64,000 nucleotides of DNA from Micromonospora chokoriensis (GCF_000718555.1 NZ_JOAN01000019.1:68817-132816), one strand, 5' to 3'; numbered from the stretch's first letter, positions 44,506-53,629 are shown. Numbers and translations are program-made. The notes: generated from the letters alone by a model not told the origin.

Positions 44506-45255
44506 ATGACGACAAATGAGGACCGCGTCCAGCCGAACGAGACCACAGTGCCGCTGCTGCACTGCCCGGCCCCGGAGGAGACCCTGGCGTTCTGGCGGGC
44601 GCTCGGCTTCGAGGTGACCTACGAGCAGCTCAAGCCCTACGTGTACCTGGCCTTCACGTGGAGTGGGTTCCAGTTGCACTACGGCCCCGCGCCGAAGGAC
44701 CTCGACCCGGCGAAGGAGCACTCCGGTGGCTGCCTGGTGATGGTGGACGCGGTGGCGTCGTACCACGCGGTGTTCACCGAGGCGATGCGCCGCGCCTACG
44801 GCAAGGTGCTGGTCAAGGGTCTGCCCCGGATGACCCGCTACCGGGCCGGGGCATCGCGGTTCAGCATCGTCGACCCGTCGGGCAACACCATCGTCTTCAT
44901 CCAGCGCGACGAGCCGGATGACCTGGAGTACGGCGGGTCGAAGGCAATTGAGGGGCTTGCCCGGGTGCTCGACAACGCGCGGATCCTGCGCGAGTTCAAG
45001 ATGGACGACCGGGCGGCCTACCGGGCGCTCGACTCGGGAATGCGTCGCCGCGCCGAGGACGCGCCGGTGGTCGAGCAGGCGATGGCGCTGGCCGGTCTGA
45101 TCGAGCTGGCCACCGCGTTGGACAAGGCCGATCGGGTGCCCGAGTGGGGCGCTCGTCTGCAGGCACTGACCCTGAGCGTGGAGCAGCGGACGCAGGTGGA
45201 GAGCTACGTCGCGGACCCCACCCTCCTCGAACCGTGGTGGCCCGACGCGACCTGA
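44506..45255 (+). CDS. VOC-family (glyoxalase/bleomycin-resistance-like) protein
   Basis: 249 aa from the ATG at 44506 with GGGAG upstream. Residues about 15-135 form the paired beta-alpha-beta-beta-beta modules of the VOC fold: VPLLHCPAPEETLAFWRALG at the start and RFSIVDPSGNTIVFIQRDE at the end. A C-terminal helical extension of about 100 residues (LARVLDNARILREFKMDD onward) is not part of the classic fold. Metal ligands are incomplete, so it may bind rather than transform its ligand. Confidence 0.82.
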   Translation: MTTNEDRVQPNETTVPLLHCPAPEETLAFWRALGFEVTYEQLKPYVYLAFTWSGFQLHYGPAPKDLDPAKEHSGGCLVMVDAVASYHAVFTEAMRRAYGKVLVKGLPRMTRYRAGASRFSIVDPSGNTIVFIQRDEPDDLEYGGSKAIEGLARVLDNARILREFKMDDRAAYRALDSGMRRRAEDAPVVEQAMALAGLIELATALDKADRVPEWGARLQALTLSVEQRTQVESYVADPTLLEPWWPDAT

Positions 45256-45264
45256 CCGGCCGCC

Positions 45265-46509
45265 TCAGCGGGTGTGGCTCGTGGCGCTACGGCGGAACAG
45301 CAGGGCCACGCCGGTGAGCATGACCAGCAGTAGACCGGTGAACCAGTCCATCGCCGTGCCGGCGGTGACGGCCTGGGTGGCGATGCCGATGCCGACCGAC
45401 GGCAGGATCATCCCCAGGTAGGCGATGAGGAAGAGCCCGGCCAGGGCCTCGCCGCGCCGCTCGGGCGCGGCCATCGCCGCGACGGCGCCGACGGCGGCCT
45501 TGAACAGCACCCCGGCGCCGATGCCGGCGACCACGCCGCCCACCAGGAACGCCGCGAGGCTGGCGGTGTGCATCCCCACCAGCAGGAGGGGTACGCCGAC
45601 GGCCTGGGCGAGCAGCCCGAGGCGCACCTTCGCCGGGGCGGGCAGCCGGTTGGTGAGGGTCTGCGCCACGGCGGCGGCGCCGAACACGGCGAACACGATC
45701 GTGCCGGCCAGGGCCCGCGACGGGAGGTGCAGGGCACCCGCGACGAAACCGGGGGCGACCGAGGTGAACAGGCCGAACACGGCGAACGAGGCGAACCCGG
45801 CGGCCGCCGCGGCTAGGTAGCCGGCCCGGTCCCCGTGGTCGGCGCTGATCCGCTGCGGCCGGTAGGTGGGCTTGACCAGCTGCTCCTCGACGGTCTCCGG
45901 GGTCAGGGCGACCGCCACGATGCTCAGCGCCAGCAGGACGGCGAACACCAGGTACGGGGTACGCAGCGGCGCGTCGACGTACTGGGCGAGGACGCCAGCG
46001 ACCAGCGCGCCGACGCCGAGGCCACCGATGTTGGCGGCGGTGGAGACCATCTCGAAGCGCTGGCGGGACGCGCCGGGCCGGTGCGCGGCGTGCAGCTCCT
46101 GGAGGTACGCGGTGGCGGTCGCGGTGATCATGCCGATGCCCAGCCCGCTCACCAGCCGGGCGACCAGCAGCACCGGCAGGGACGGGTCACCCAGGAACAG
46201 GGCGGCGGCCACCAGCTCCAGTGCCAACGCCGGAATGAGGATCTTCTTCCGGCCGACCCAGTCCGAGACGTGCCCGGCAAGCAGCAGGCTGATCACCACG
46301 CCCACCGCGTACGCCGCGAACACGACAGTGCCCATGAAGGTGGAGAAACCATCCCGCGCCATGTACAGCGGGTAGAGCGGGGCCGGCACGGTGCAGAACG
46401 CCATCGCGGTCAAAAACGCCAGGGCGATGGCCCAGAAGCCACGGCCGTGGCGGTGAGCCGACTCGTCGCTGCGGTTGGAGGTGGCGGGGTCAGGTGTCAG
46501 GGTCGACAT
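45265..46509 (-). CDS. MFS transporter
   Basis: 414 aa from the ATG at 46509; a GGAG site has 8-nt spacing to this codon but only 2 nt to the ATG at 46515. Twelve predicted helices; the loop 2-3 motif reads GHVSDWVGRKKIL (MFS motif A) and helix 4 carries VARLVSGLGIGMITATATAYLQE. Likely a drug or small-molecule exporter. It is divergent from a LysR gene across 88 bp and so is the probable target of that regulator. Confidence 0.92.
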   Translation of the reverse strand: MSTLTPDPATSNRSDESAHRHGRGFWAIALAFLTAMAFCTVPAPLYPLYMARDGFSTFMGTVVFAAYAVGVVISLLLAGHVSDWVGRKKILIPALALELVAAALFLGDPSLPVLLVARLVSGLGIGMITATATAYLQELHAAHRPGASRQRFEMVSTAANIGGLGVGALVAGVLAQYVDAPLRTPYLVFAVLLALSIVAVALTPETVEEQLVKPTYRPQRISADHGDRAGYLAAAAAGFASFAVFGLFTSVAPGFVAGALHLPSRALAGTIVFAVFGAAAVAQTLTNRLPAPAKVRLGLLAQAVGVPLLLVGMHTASLAAFLVGGVVAGIGAGVLFKAAVGAVAAMAAPERRGEALAGLFLIAYLGMILPSVGIGIATQAVTAGTAMDWFTGLLLVMLTGVALLFRRSATSHTR

Positions 46510-46570
46510 GGACATGACTCCACTGTTGCCCCATCCAAGCATCAGGTACAACGAAAGTTTATGCTCGTGA

Positions 46571-46582
46571 CGATCGCGATCG
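46571..46582. promoter_or_regulatory. Palindrome in the MFS/LysR intergenic region
   Basis: Perfect 12-bp palindrome CGATCGCGATCG, 16 bp before the LysR start. A candidate autoregulatory site, though short palindromes are frequent in GC-rich DNA. Confidence 0.3.
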
Positions 46583-46597
46583 GTGATACTTGGTGGT

Positions 46598-47482
46598 GTG
46601 GAACTCCGCCAACTTGAGTACTTCGTCGCCGTGGCCGAGGAGCAGAACTTCACCCGCGCCGCCGCTCGCCTGCATGTCGTCCAGTCCGCCGTCTCGGCGG
46701 CGGTCAAGACCCTCGAACGCGAACTGGGCGCACCGCTGCTGGACCGCAACTCCAAACGCGTAGTCCTCACCGACGCCGGTGCCGCGCTGCTGCCGCGCGC
46801 GCGGATCGCCCTCGACGCGGCCCGCGACGCCCGCGACGCGGTCGCCGAGGTGCACGGCGGTCTACGCGGCACTCTGCGCATCGGCACGATGACCTCGACC
46901 CGGCTCCTGCACCTGCCGGCCCTGCTCGGCGAGTTCCACCGCCGGCACCCCGGAGTGCTGTTGCACACCAGCGTGGCCCCGCACGGCTCCCAGGGGCTCA
47001 TCGACGCCCTCACGGAACGCCGGTTAGACCTGGCGTTCGTCTCACTGCCCGGCACGCCCCCGGCGCAGATTCACCTCACCGAGCTGGCCTGCTCGGTCCT
47101 CGACCTGGTCATCCCGGACGACCATCCGCTGGCCACCCGCGAAGCGGTCACCCTCGACGACATCGCCGGGCTGGACTTCATCGACTCCCCGGTCGGGTAC
47201 GGCAACCGTGCGGTGACCGACCGGGCGTTCGCCGCGGCCGGCCTGTCGCGGCGCGTCACCATCGAGATCCCCGACATCGCCACCGGCGCCGACCATGTCC
47301 GGCACGGGCTCGGCATCGCGCTGCTGCCCCGCTTTGCCGTCGCCGACGCCGACGGCGTACGCATGGTGACCGTCACCGACGCCGACCTGAACTGGACGGC
47401 GTCGCTCGCCACCCCGGTGGACCGCCCGGTCGGTGCCGCCGCTCGGGCCCTGATCAGCCTGACCGCCGAGTTTCTGCCCTGA
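46598..47482 (+). CDS. LysR-family transcriptional regulator
   Basis: 294 aa from the GTG at 46598. Classic LysR opening VELRQLEYFVAVAEEQNFTR, followed by the HTH AAARLHVVQSAVSAAVKTLERELG. The effector domain begins about residue 90 (GTLRIGTMTSTRLLHLPALL). Divergent placement implies control of the MFS transporter gene. The start has a GATACT hexamer 7 nt upstream, so its mRNA may be leaderless. Confidence 0.95.
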   Translation: MELRQLEYFVAVAEEQNFTRAAARLHVVQSAVSAAVKTLERELGAPLLDRNSKRVVLTDAGAALLPRARIALDAARDARDAVAEVHGGLRGTLRIGTMTSTRLLHLPALLGEFHRRHPGVLLHTSVAPHGSQGLIDALTERRLDLAFVSLPGTPPAQIHLTELACSVLDLVIPDDHPLATREAVTLDDIAGLDFIDSPVGYGNRAVTDRAFAAAGLSRRVTIEIPDIATGADHVRHGLGIALLPRFAVADADGVRMVTVTDADLNWTASLATPVDRPVGAAARALISLTAEFLP

Positions 47483-47500
47483 CCGGCCGGTGGGGTCGGT

Positions 47501-47803
47501 CTACGAGGCCAGCCGCTCGCGCGCGGTGCGAGCTGGTCGGGGGAGTTCGGCGCTGCCCTCGGACGTGTTGATCTCCGACCAGACGGCGTCGAGGGAGAGG
47601 CCGAGCACGTCGGCGATCGCCGCGATGGTCGGGAAGGCGGGGGTGGCTATCCGGCCGGACTCGATCTTTCGAAGGGTCTCCGGAGAGACGCCCGCGTCCA
47701 GCGCGGTGAGGAGCATCGAACGCTCTCCGCGGGCTCGACGCAGGAGGGCGCCGAGGCGCTGCCCGCGTTCGACCTCTGCGGGGGTGAGCGGCAACCTGAC
47801 CAT
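47501..47803 (-). CDS. Small XRE-family regulator
   Basis: 100 aa: a short N-terminal helix (LTPAEVERGQRLGALLRRAR) and a Cro/C1-type HTH (LLTALDAGVSPETLRKIESG, then PTIAAIADVLGLSLDAVW). Divergent from a methionine aminopeptidase gene with 65 bp between, a region containing a repeated CCGGGATA motif that it may bind. Leaderless promoter TAGAAT 6 nt before the ATG. Confidence 0.92.
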   Translation of the reverse strand: MVRLPLTPAEVERGQRLGALLRRARGERSMLLTALDAGVSPETLRKIESGRIATPAFPTIAAIADVLGLSLDAVWSEINTSEGSAELPRPARTARERLAS

Positions 47804-47809
47804 GTGCCG

Positions 47810-47815
47810 ATTCTA
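47810..47815 (-). promoter_or_regulatory. -10 element of a leaderless promoter for the XRE gene
   Basis: TAGAAT on the minus strand, 6-nt spacer, ATG at 47803, no ribosome site. Confidence 0.6.
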
Positions 47816-47818
47816 GTA

Positions 47819-47840
47819 CCGGGATAATATGGCCGGGATA
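47819..47840. promoter_or_regulatory. Direct repeat CCGGGATA in the XRE/map intergenic region
   Basis: CCGGGATA at 47819-47826 and again at 47833-47840, 14 bp apart, flanking TAATAT, a likely -10 for one of the genes. Candidate operator for the adjacent XRE regulator. Confidence 0.5.
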
Positions 47841-47868
47841 CTTATTGGTCGCCCGAGGAAGGCGCTGC

Positions 47869-48642
47869 ATGATCGAGATCCTGAGCCCCACCGACCTGCT
47901 GCGAGCGAAGGACACCGGCGCCCTGGTCGCCGGCATCCTGCAGACGCTGAAGAGCCGTTGCGTGGTCGGCACCAACCTCCTGGACATCGACCGGTGGGCG
48001 CAGTCGATGATCATCGAGGCCGGGGCGCAGTCCTGCTACGTCGACTACGAGCCGTCCTTCGGACGCGGGCCGTTCGGCCACTACATCTGCACGTCGGTCA
48101 ACGACGCCGTGCTGCACGGTCTGCCGCACGACTACTCGCTGGCCAACGGCGACCTGCTCTCGCTCGACCTCGCCGTCTCCCTGGGCGGAGTCGTCGCCGA
48201 CTCCGCCATCAGCTTCATCGTGGGCGACGTGCAGCCCCCGGAGAGCGTCGCGCTGATCGACGCGACCCAGCGCGCGTTGAGCGCGGGCATCGCCGCCGCC
48301 GGCCCCGACGTTCGCATCGGGGACATCTCCCATGCCATCGGCTCGGTCCTCAACGCGGCCGGATATTCGGTGAACACGGAGTTCGGCGGCCACGGCGTCG
48401 GGTCGACGATGCACCAGGACCCGCACGTCTCCAACACCGGGCGGCCCGGTCGTGGCTACCGGCTGCGCCCGGGGCTGCTGCTGGCGCTGGAGCCCTGGGT
48501 CATGGCGGACACCGCCGCGCTCGTCACCGACAAGGATGGCTGGACACTGCGCAGCGTGACGGGCTGCCGAACGGCGCACAGCGAACACACCATCGCCATC
48601 ACCAACGACGGCGTCGAGGTGCTCACCCTGCCGACGTCCTGA
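47869..48642 (+). CDS. map: Type I methionine aminopeptidase
   Basis: 257 aa from the ATG at 47869 (AGGAAGG upstream). Cytosolic metallo-aminopeptidase that removes initiator Met. The five metal ligands of the pita-bread fold can be placed: the two Asp in LLSLDLAVSLGGVVADSAISF, His in GGHGVGSTMHQDPHV, and Glu in LLALEPWVM and TAHSEHTIAI. Substrate His in FGHYICTSVND. The first Asp block reads LDLA where LDV/IDV is usual. Pairing with a private XRE regulator marks it as a conditional second copy rather than the housekeeping gene. Confidence 0.93.
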   Translation: MIEILSPTDLLRAKDTGALVAGILQTLKSRCVVGTNLLDIDRWAQSMIIEAGAQSCYVDYEPSFGRGPFGHYICTSVNDAVLHGLPHDYSLANGDLLSLDLAVSLGGVVADSAISFIVGDVQPPESVALIDATQRALSAGIAAAGPDVRIGDISHAIGSVLNAAGYSVNTEFGGHGVGSTMHQDPHVSNTGRPGRGYRLRPGLLLALEPWVMADTAALVTDKDGWTLRSVTGCRTAHSEHTIAITNDGVEVLTLPTS

Positions 48643-48782
48643 CCCGCGTCTTCCGGCTGCTACGGACGGGCCGGGGGCCCGCATTTCCGATCTTCACAGC
48701 TTCCAAACAACTCTCTGCCATCATCGTGGCCGGTCTGCCCCGTGGGCGGAGTCCGCCAGTCACCAGTTGCTTGGAGCACGGA

Positions 48783-49715
48783 ATGCGAACCGAAAGACCT
48801 CGTCGAATCATCGGAGCAATTGCGGTGGCCTCCGTGCTGCTACTGACGGCCTGTTCCGCTGGCGCCACCACCAGCGCCGGTGGAAAGCCGACGGCCGACT
48901 CGACGAGCCAGGCGGTCACCACCTCCGCGAGCCCGGTCACCTCCGCGAGCCCGGCCACGACGACGAGCGTGACCCCGCAACCGCCGGCCCGCTACAAGCC
49001 GACGGTGCCAGAACGCACCACGAAGAATGACGCGGGCTACCTCATCAACACCTGCGTGCCCGAGAATCTGCGCCAATACGCGATCTCGCTGACCGACAGC
49101 GACGGGACGCATTTGTCAGGTCTCGTGCTCGGCAGCGGCCCCAAGGGTGTGTTGCTCGCACACGAACAGGGCTATTACATCTGCTCATTCCTCGACCTGG
49201 GTCAGAAACTCGCCGCACTCGGCTACCAGGTCATGATTCCGGAGTTCCGCAATCACGGAGCGTCGGAGACGGTGGCGGACAACGACAACATCGATCGCGA
49301 CGTCACCGCGGCGCTCGCCGAACTGCACCGACGCGGTGCCAAGCAGGTGTTCCTCGGTGGCGCGTCCTGCGGCGGGACGACCGTCGCCATGGCCGGCGCC
49401 AAGGAGAAGGACCTCGTCGGCCTGCTGATCATGTCGTCACCCGCGCGATGCGGGCCACTGGACGGCGTTCGCCCGATCAAGCGGATCGCCGCGCCGTCGC
49501 TGTTCATCGTCGCTCCGGACGACATGGAGGGTGCGGTGGAGAAGCAGGTACGCGAGCTGTACAACGCCTCGGGAGCGGCGAACAAGCGCCTGCTCATCGA
49601 GGACGGCAAGGAGCCCGGCAGCCCGCACGGCACCGACCTGTTCCGGCGTACCGTTCGGGGGCCGGTGCTGACCGAGGAGGTCCTGCGCTTCATCGACGGC
49701 TGTTTCCCGGCCTGA
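48783..49715 (+). CDS. Lipoprotein alpha/beta hydrolase
   Basis: 310 aa. Lipobox VLLLTAC (Cys24), then a Ser/Thr-rich tether of about 45 residues with an SPVTSASPATTTS repeat. The hydrolase core shows VLLAHEQGYYICSF, the nucleophile Ser in GGASCGGTT, the Asp of FIVAPDDMEG and the His of PGSPHGTDLF. Anchored outside the membrane. Substrate unknown; the small size resembles dienelactone-hydrolase-like esterases. Confidence 0.85.
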   Translation: MRTERPRRIIGAIAVASVLLLTACSAGATTSAGGKPTADSTSQAVTTSASPVTSASPATTTSVTPQPPARYKPTVPERTTKNDAGYLINTCVPENLRQYAISLTDSDGTHLSGLVLGSGPKGVLLAHEQGYYICSFLDLGQKLAALGYQVMIPEFRNHGASETVADNDNIDRDVTAALAELHRRGAKQVFLGGASCGGTTVAMAGAKEKDLVGLLIMSSPARCGPLDGVRPIKRIAAPSLFIVAPDDMEGAVEKQVRELYNASGAANKRLLIEDGKEPGSPHGTDLFRRTVRGPVLTEEVLRFIDGCFPA

Positions 49716-49820
49716 CCCTGCGCCCCCGCACCACCCTGCTGGTTCGCGTTCAGAATGAACCGATCGGTCGTATTTTCCGTGATGACGGTCAGGGGCACCC
49801 ACCAGAGTCACGGAGGCACG

Positions 49821-50681
49821 ATGTCAACGGTTCGAACTGGTCCGGTCATCGGACTGCTCGTGCAGATCGTCATGCTGGCGGTGCTCGCGGGAACAGTCGG
49901 CCTCGGTGTGGCGGGGTGGTTGGCGGGGCTGGCGTACGGGGTCATCCTCTGTGCCCTGCTCAGCCGGGGGATGACCCGCTCGGACGCGTCTGGTCTGAGC
50001 CCGGCCGACCGGGTGACCCTGAGCCGGGCGATCCTCGCCGGCGGCGTGACGGCCCTGGTTGCCGACTCGTTCGCCCGGCCGGAGCCGGTCACGCTGATGG
50101 TCGTGCTCACCAGCGTGGCGCTGGCCCTCGACGCCGTCGACGGGTACACGGCTCGCCGCACCGGGACCACCAGCGAGCTCGGCGCACGCTTCGACATGGA
50201 GATCGACTCCTTCCTGGTCCTGGTGCTCTGCCTGTACGTGGCCCCGACGGTGGGGGGCTGGGTGCTCGCGATCGGCGCGATGCGGTACGCCTTCGTCGCC
50301 GCGAGCTGGGTGCTGGGGTGGATGCGCGGATCCCTGCCGCCGCGCTACTGGCGCAAGGTCGTCGCCGCGATCCAGGGCGTCATGCTGACGGTGGCGATGG
50401 GCGACGTGCTGCCCGGGCCACTGACGACCGTCGTGCTGGTGGCGTCGCTGGCGCTGCTGGTCGAGTCCTTCGGACGCGACATCGCGTGGCTGTGGGTGAC
50501 CCGGCACCACCGCCGCGCCCTCAGCCACGACGCCCTGGCCCACCTGGGCAGCCAGCCGAGCCACAGCGCCCCGAACGTCGGTGTGGGCCTGGCCGGGCTG
50601 CGCCCGAGTAAGACGGATGGGCTGGCCTGGCCGGAACGCCCGGCCGTCGCCGTTGCCCGACGCGGAATCGCCCGCGTTTGA
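49821..50681 (+). CDS. CDP-alcohol phosphatidyltransferase-family membrane protein
   Basis: 286 aa from the ATG at 49821 (CGGAGG upstream). The CDP-alcohol transferase signature is complete: ALDAVDGYTARRTGTTSELG followed by ARFDMEID, giving the four Asp that hold the metal. About six membrane helices. It moves a phosphoalcohol from a CDP donor to an acceptor. It heads a tight three-gene group with a sulfatase-fold membrane protein and an FkbM methyltransferase, suggesting synthesis and decoration of a polar lipid or phosphoglycan. Confidence 0.9.
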   Translation: MSTVRTGPVIGLLVQIVMLAVLAGTVGLGVAGWLAGLAYGVILCALLSRGMTRSDASGLSPADRVTLSRAILAGGVTALVADSFARPEPVTLMVVLTSVALALDAVDGYTARRTGTTSELGARFDMEIDSFLVLVLCLYVAPTVGGWVLAIGAMRYAFVAASWVLGWMRGSLPPRYWRKVVAAIQGVMLTVAMGDVLPGPLTTVVLVASLALLVESFGRDIAWLWVTRHHRRALSHDALAHLGSQPSHSAPNVGVGLAGLRPSKTDGLAWPERPAVAVARRGIARV

Positions 50682-50779
50682 GCCGCCCGGATGCCGCACT
50701 CAGCAGTGATCATGGAAGGATGCCCGGGTTGTCGCTCTTGACGCGTGTACGTCAGCTGCCGAGCCAGGGACGGAGGGCG

Positions 50780-52429
50780 ATGAGGGGCGAACTCTCGGAG
50801 GGTGCCGCCACGGAGGCCGAGGCTCGGCCGAAGCGCTCCATCGTGGCCCGGCTGACGACCGTCCTGGCCGCGCTGCTCGTGCTCACCGTGCTGACCGCGC
50901 CGTACGACTTCGGCCGGCTCAGCCCGGGAGCCTTCGTCCGGATCCCGCTGGAAGCGCTGCTGACCGTGGCTCTGCTGCTCGCCCTGCCGTCTCGTGGCAG
51001 CCGACTGGTCGCGACGCTCGCCGGAGTGGCCCTCGGCCTGCTCGGCCTGCTCAAGCTGCTCGACCTGGGGTTCTCCGCCTCGCTGAGCCGGGCGTTCGAT
51101 CTGGTGCTCGACTGGGCGCTCCTCGACGAGGGGTTCGCCTTCCTCAGCGAGTCGTACGGTCGGCCCGCCGCCATCGGTGCCGCGATCACCCTGGCGGTGG
51201 TGGCCGTGGGTCTGCCCACGCTGGTCACGCTGTCGGTGCGGCGACTACGGCGGCTGGTGCTCCGGCACCGCACCGGGACCACCCGGATCGTGGCCGCGCT
51301 GGTGGTCCTCTGGGTGGCCTGCGCCGCGTTCAACGTGCGGGTGGTCGAGGGCGTACCGGTCGCCGACACCTCCGCGACCATCCTGGCCAACGGCCACGGC
51401 TTCCAGGTGCGCCTGCGTCTCGACGACCGCAAGACGTTCGGCACCCTGATCGAGGCCGACAGGTTCGCCGAAACGCCTGGTGACCAGCTCCTGACCGCGC
51501 TGCGCGGCAAGAACGTGGTCGTCGCCTTCGTGGAGAGCTACGGCCGGGACGCCGTCGAGGATCCGGAGTTCGCGCCGCAGGTCGGCGCGGTCCTCGACAG
51601 TGGCACCAGCCGGCTGCGCGCGGCGGGTTTCGCCGCGCAGAGTGGTTTCCTCACCTCGCCGACCTTCGGTGGGGGCAGTTGGCTCGCGCACGACACGCTG
51701 CTCTCCGGCCTCTGGATCGACAACGATCAGCGGCACCGCACCCTGCTGGCCAGTGACCGGATGACCCTCAACGGTGCCTTCCGGCGGGCGAACTGGCAGA
51801 CCGTGGGCGTCATGCCCGCTGTCACCAAGGCGTGGCCAGAGGGCTCCTTCTTCGGCTACGACCGGTTCTACGACGCCAAGGCGCTCGGCTACCGCGGCCC
51901 GAAGTACAGCTTCGGCACTCCGCCCGACCAGTACACCCTGGCCAGTTGGCAGCGCCTGGAGCAGGCGAAGCAGGACGGCAACGTGATGACGGAGCTGGCG
52001 CTGGTGTCGAGTCACGCGCCCTGGACGCCCGTTCCACCGCTGCTCGACTGGGCCGACGTCGGCGACGGCGCGGTCTTCCGTGCGGCTGGCCGTGGCGCGT
52101 CGGAGGAGCGACGACGCAACACCACCCAGATCCGGGCGGACTACCGCAAGTCCATCGAGTACACACTTGGCTCGCTCATCTCCTACGTGCAGACCTACGG
52201 AGACGACGACCTCGTGTTCGTCTTCCTCGGTGACCACCAGCCCGCCGCCGTCGTCACCGGCGAGAACGCCAGCCACGACGTGCCGATCTCGATCATCACC
52301 CGGGACCGGGCCGTACTCGACCGGATCTCCGGGTGGGGCTGGCAGGACGGCCTCAAGCCCGGGTCGCAGGCGCCGGTCTGGCGGATGGACGCCTTTCGGG
52401 ACCGGTTCCTGACCGCCTTCGGACCGTAA
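50780..52429 (+). CDS. Membrane-anchored sulfatase/phosphotransferase-fold protein (LTA-synthase-like layout)
   Basis: 549 aa from the ATG at 50780, preceded by GGAGGG; the ATG at 50720 is the alternative. Five N-terminal membrane helices (VLAALLVLTVLTAPYDFG onward) are followed by an extracellular sulfatase-type domain: NVVVAFVESYGRDAVED (metal Glu), FGGGSWLAHDTLLSG (catalytic Ser or Thr position), ELALVSSHAPWTP and VFVFLGDHQPAAVV (metal Asp-His). The layout copies lipoteichoic-acid synthases and phosphoethanolamine transferases, so it probably moves a phosphoalcohol onto an envelope polymer. It begins about 100 bp after the CDP-alcohol transferase. Confidence 0.82.
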   Translation: MRGELSEGAATEAEARPKRSIVARLTTVLAALLVLTVLTAPYDFGRLSPGAFVRIPLEALLTVALLLALPSRGSRLVATLAGVALGLLGLLKLLDLGFSASLSRAFDLVLDWALLDEGFAFLSESYGRPAAIGAAITLAVVAVGLPTLVTLSVRRLRRLVLRHRTGTTRIVAALVVLWVACAAFNVRVVEGVPVADTSATILANGHGFQVRLRLDDRKTFGTLIEADRFAETPGDQLLTALRGKNVVVAFVESYGRDAVEDPEFAPQVGAVLDSGTSRLRAAGFAAQSGFLTSPTFGGGSWLAHDTLLSGLWIDNDQRHRTLLASDRMTLNGAFRRANWQTVGVMPAVTKAWPEGSFFGYDRFYDAKALGYRGPKYSFGTPPDQYTLASWQRLEQAKQDGNVMTELALVSSHAPWTPVPPLLDWADVGDGAVFRAAGRGASEERRRNTTQIRADYRKSIEYTLGSLISYVQTYGDDDLVFVFLGDHQPAAVVTGENASHDVPISIITRDRAVLDRISGWGWQDGLKPGSQAPVWRMDAFRDRFLTAFGP

Positions 52430-52458
52430 ACCCTTTCCCACGGACTGGACCCACACAG

Positions 52459-53235
52459 ATGACGGCTACCACCGACTCCAGGATCGCCGCGCTCCGAACC
52501 GATCCGACCCTGTCCCTGCTGCACCGCTCGCTGGACGTCTATTACGGCGATCCTGAGCGGGACGGGAGAATGGACGCCTTCTACTCCCGCTTCGTCAGCG
52601 GTGGGGACCTCGTCTTCGACATCGGCTCCCACGTCGGCGACCACATCGGCAGTTTCCGCCGCCTCGGGGCCCGGGTCGTCGCCGTGGAGCCACAGCCGCT
52701 GTGCCTGCGTGCTCTGCGCGCGATCTACGCCGACGACGACCAGGTGACCCTTGTCGACGCCGCGTGCGGCGCGTTCCCCGGGCGCACCCGGTTGCACGTC
52801 AACTCCGCCAACCCCACCGTGTCGACCGTCTCGCCCGACTTCGTCCGGGCGGCGAAGGGCGCAGGCGGGTGGGAGAGCGAGGTGTGGGATGCCGACATCG
52901 AGGTCCCGGTGGTCACCGTCGACGCCCTGATCGAGACGTACGGCGTGCCGACCTTCGCCAAGATCGACGTTGAGGGTTTCGAGGACGAGGTGCTGGCCGG
53001 TCTGAGTCGCCCCCTGCCCGCGCTCTCGTTCGAGTTCACCACCATCGCGCGTGCGGTCGCCTACCGGTGTCTCGATCGCCTGACCGCGCTCGGCTTCGAC
53101 GGCTTCGACGTCGCGTTGGGCGACAACAAGTCGATGACGTTCCAGCGCTGGATATCCGCGACCGACATGGCGACCCACCTGCACGACCTGCCACACGCGG
53201 CGAACTCCGGCGACGTGTACTGCGTGCCCGATTGA
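52459..53235 (+). CDS. FkbM-family methyltransferase
   Basis: 258 aa from the ATG at 52459. SAM-binding motif DLVFDIGSHVGDHIGSFRRL, then VVAVEPQPLCLRAL, and the FkbM end block TFAKIDVEGFEDEVLAGL. It O-methylates a hydroxyl, often on sugars or polyketides. Third gene of the group with the CDP-alcohol transferase and sulfatase-fold protein (29 bp after the latter's stop), so the substrate is likely the same lipid or glycan head group. Confidence 0.9.
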   Translation: MTATTDSRIAALRTDPTLSLLHRSLDVYYGDPERDGRMDAFYSRFVSGGDLVFDIGSHVGDHIGSFRRLGARVVAVEPQPLCLRALRAIYADDDQVTLVDAACGAFPGRTRLHVNSANPTVSTVSPDFVRAAKGAGGWESEVWDADIEVPVVTVDALIETYGVPTFAKIDVEGFEDEVLAGLSRPLPALSFEFTTIARAVAYRCLDRLTALGFDGFDVALGDNKSMTFQRWISATDMATHLHDLPHAANSGDVYCVPD

Positions 53236-53272
53236 GCCAGCTCATACCTGGCACCGGCTTCGATGCAGGCTC

Positions 53273-53278
53273 TAGGCT
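53273..53278 (+). promoter_or_regulatory. -10 element of a leaderless promoter for the cupin gene
   Basis: TAGGCT, 6-nt spacer, ATG at 53285; no ribosome site. Confidence 0.5.
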
Positions 53279-53284
53279 TCCGAC

Positions 53285-53629
53285 ATGCTGATCATCGAAG
53301 GCGCGGGCCGGTGGACCGCACCCACCGGGGCCGCCAACGACTGGATCGAAAACCTGAGAGTGCCGGATCTGTCGGTGGGAACGTACTGCATCCCGGCCGG
53401 CGGTCTCGACGATCAGAGCCCACACACCGAGGATGAGATCTACGTGGTCACTGCGGGGCGGGCCCGGATCGTGACCCCGGACGGCGCGGCTGAGGTGGGC
53501 CCGGGTTCGGTGATCTTCGTGCCGGCTGGCGAGGATCACCGGTTCGACGAGGTGACCGAGGATTTGGCGCTGCTGGTGGTCTTCGGCCCGGCGTACGGCT
53601 CGCGCGCTCCGGCTCGGCCAGCCGAGTAG
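53285..53629 (+). CDS. Small cupin protein
   Basis: 114 aa, single cupin barrel. Motif 1 is QSPHTEDEIYVVTAGRARI (a metal His and two Glu) and motif 2 is VGPGSVIFVPAGEDHRFDEV (second His). Stand-alone cupins of this size may be isomerases, dioxygenases or simple ligand binders; nothing points to one. Confidence 0.88.
   Translation: MLIIEGAGRWTAPTGAANDWIENLRVPDLSVGTYCIPAGGLDDQSPHTEDEIYVVTAGRARIVTPDGAAEVGPGSVIFVPAGEDHRFDEVTEDLALLVVFGPAYGSRAPARPAE

Noticed and set aside
45265..47055. A 596-codon frame fusing a basic N-terminus to the MFS transporter
   Set aside because: The added part is antisense to the LysR gene; a good ribosome site supports the ATG at 46509.
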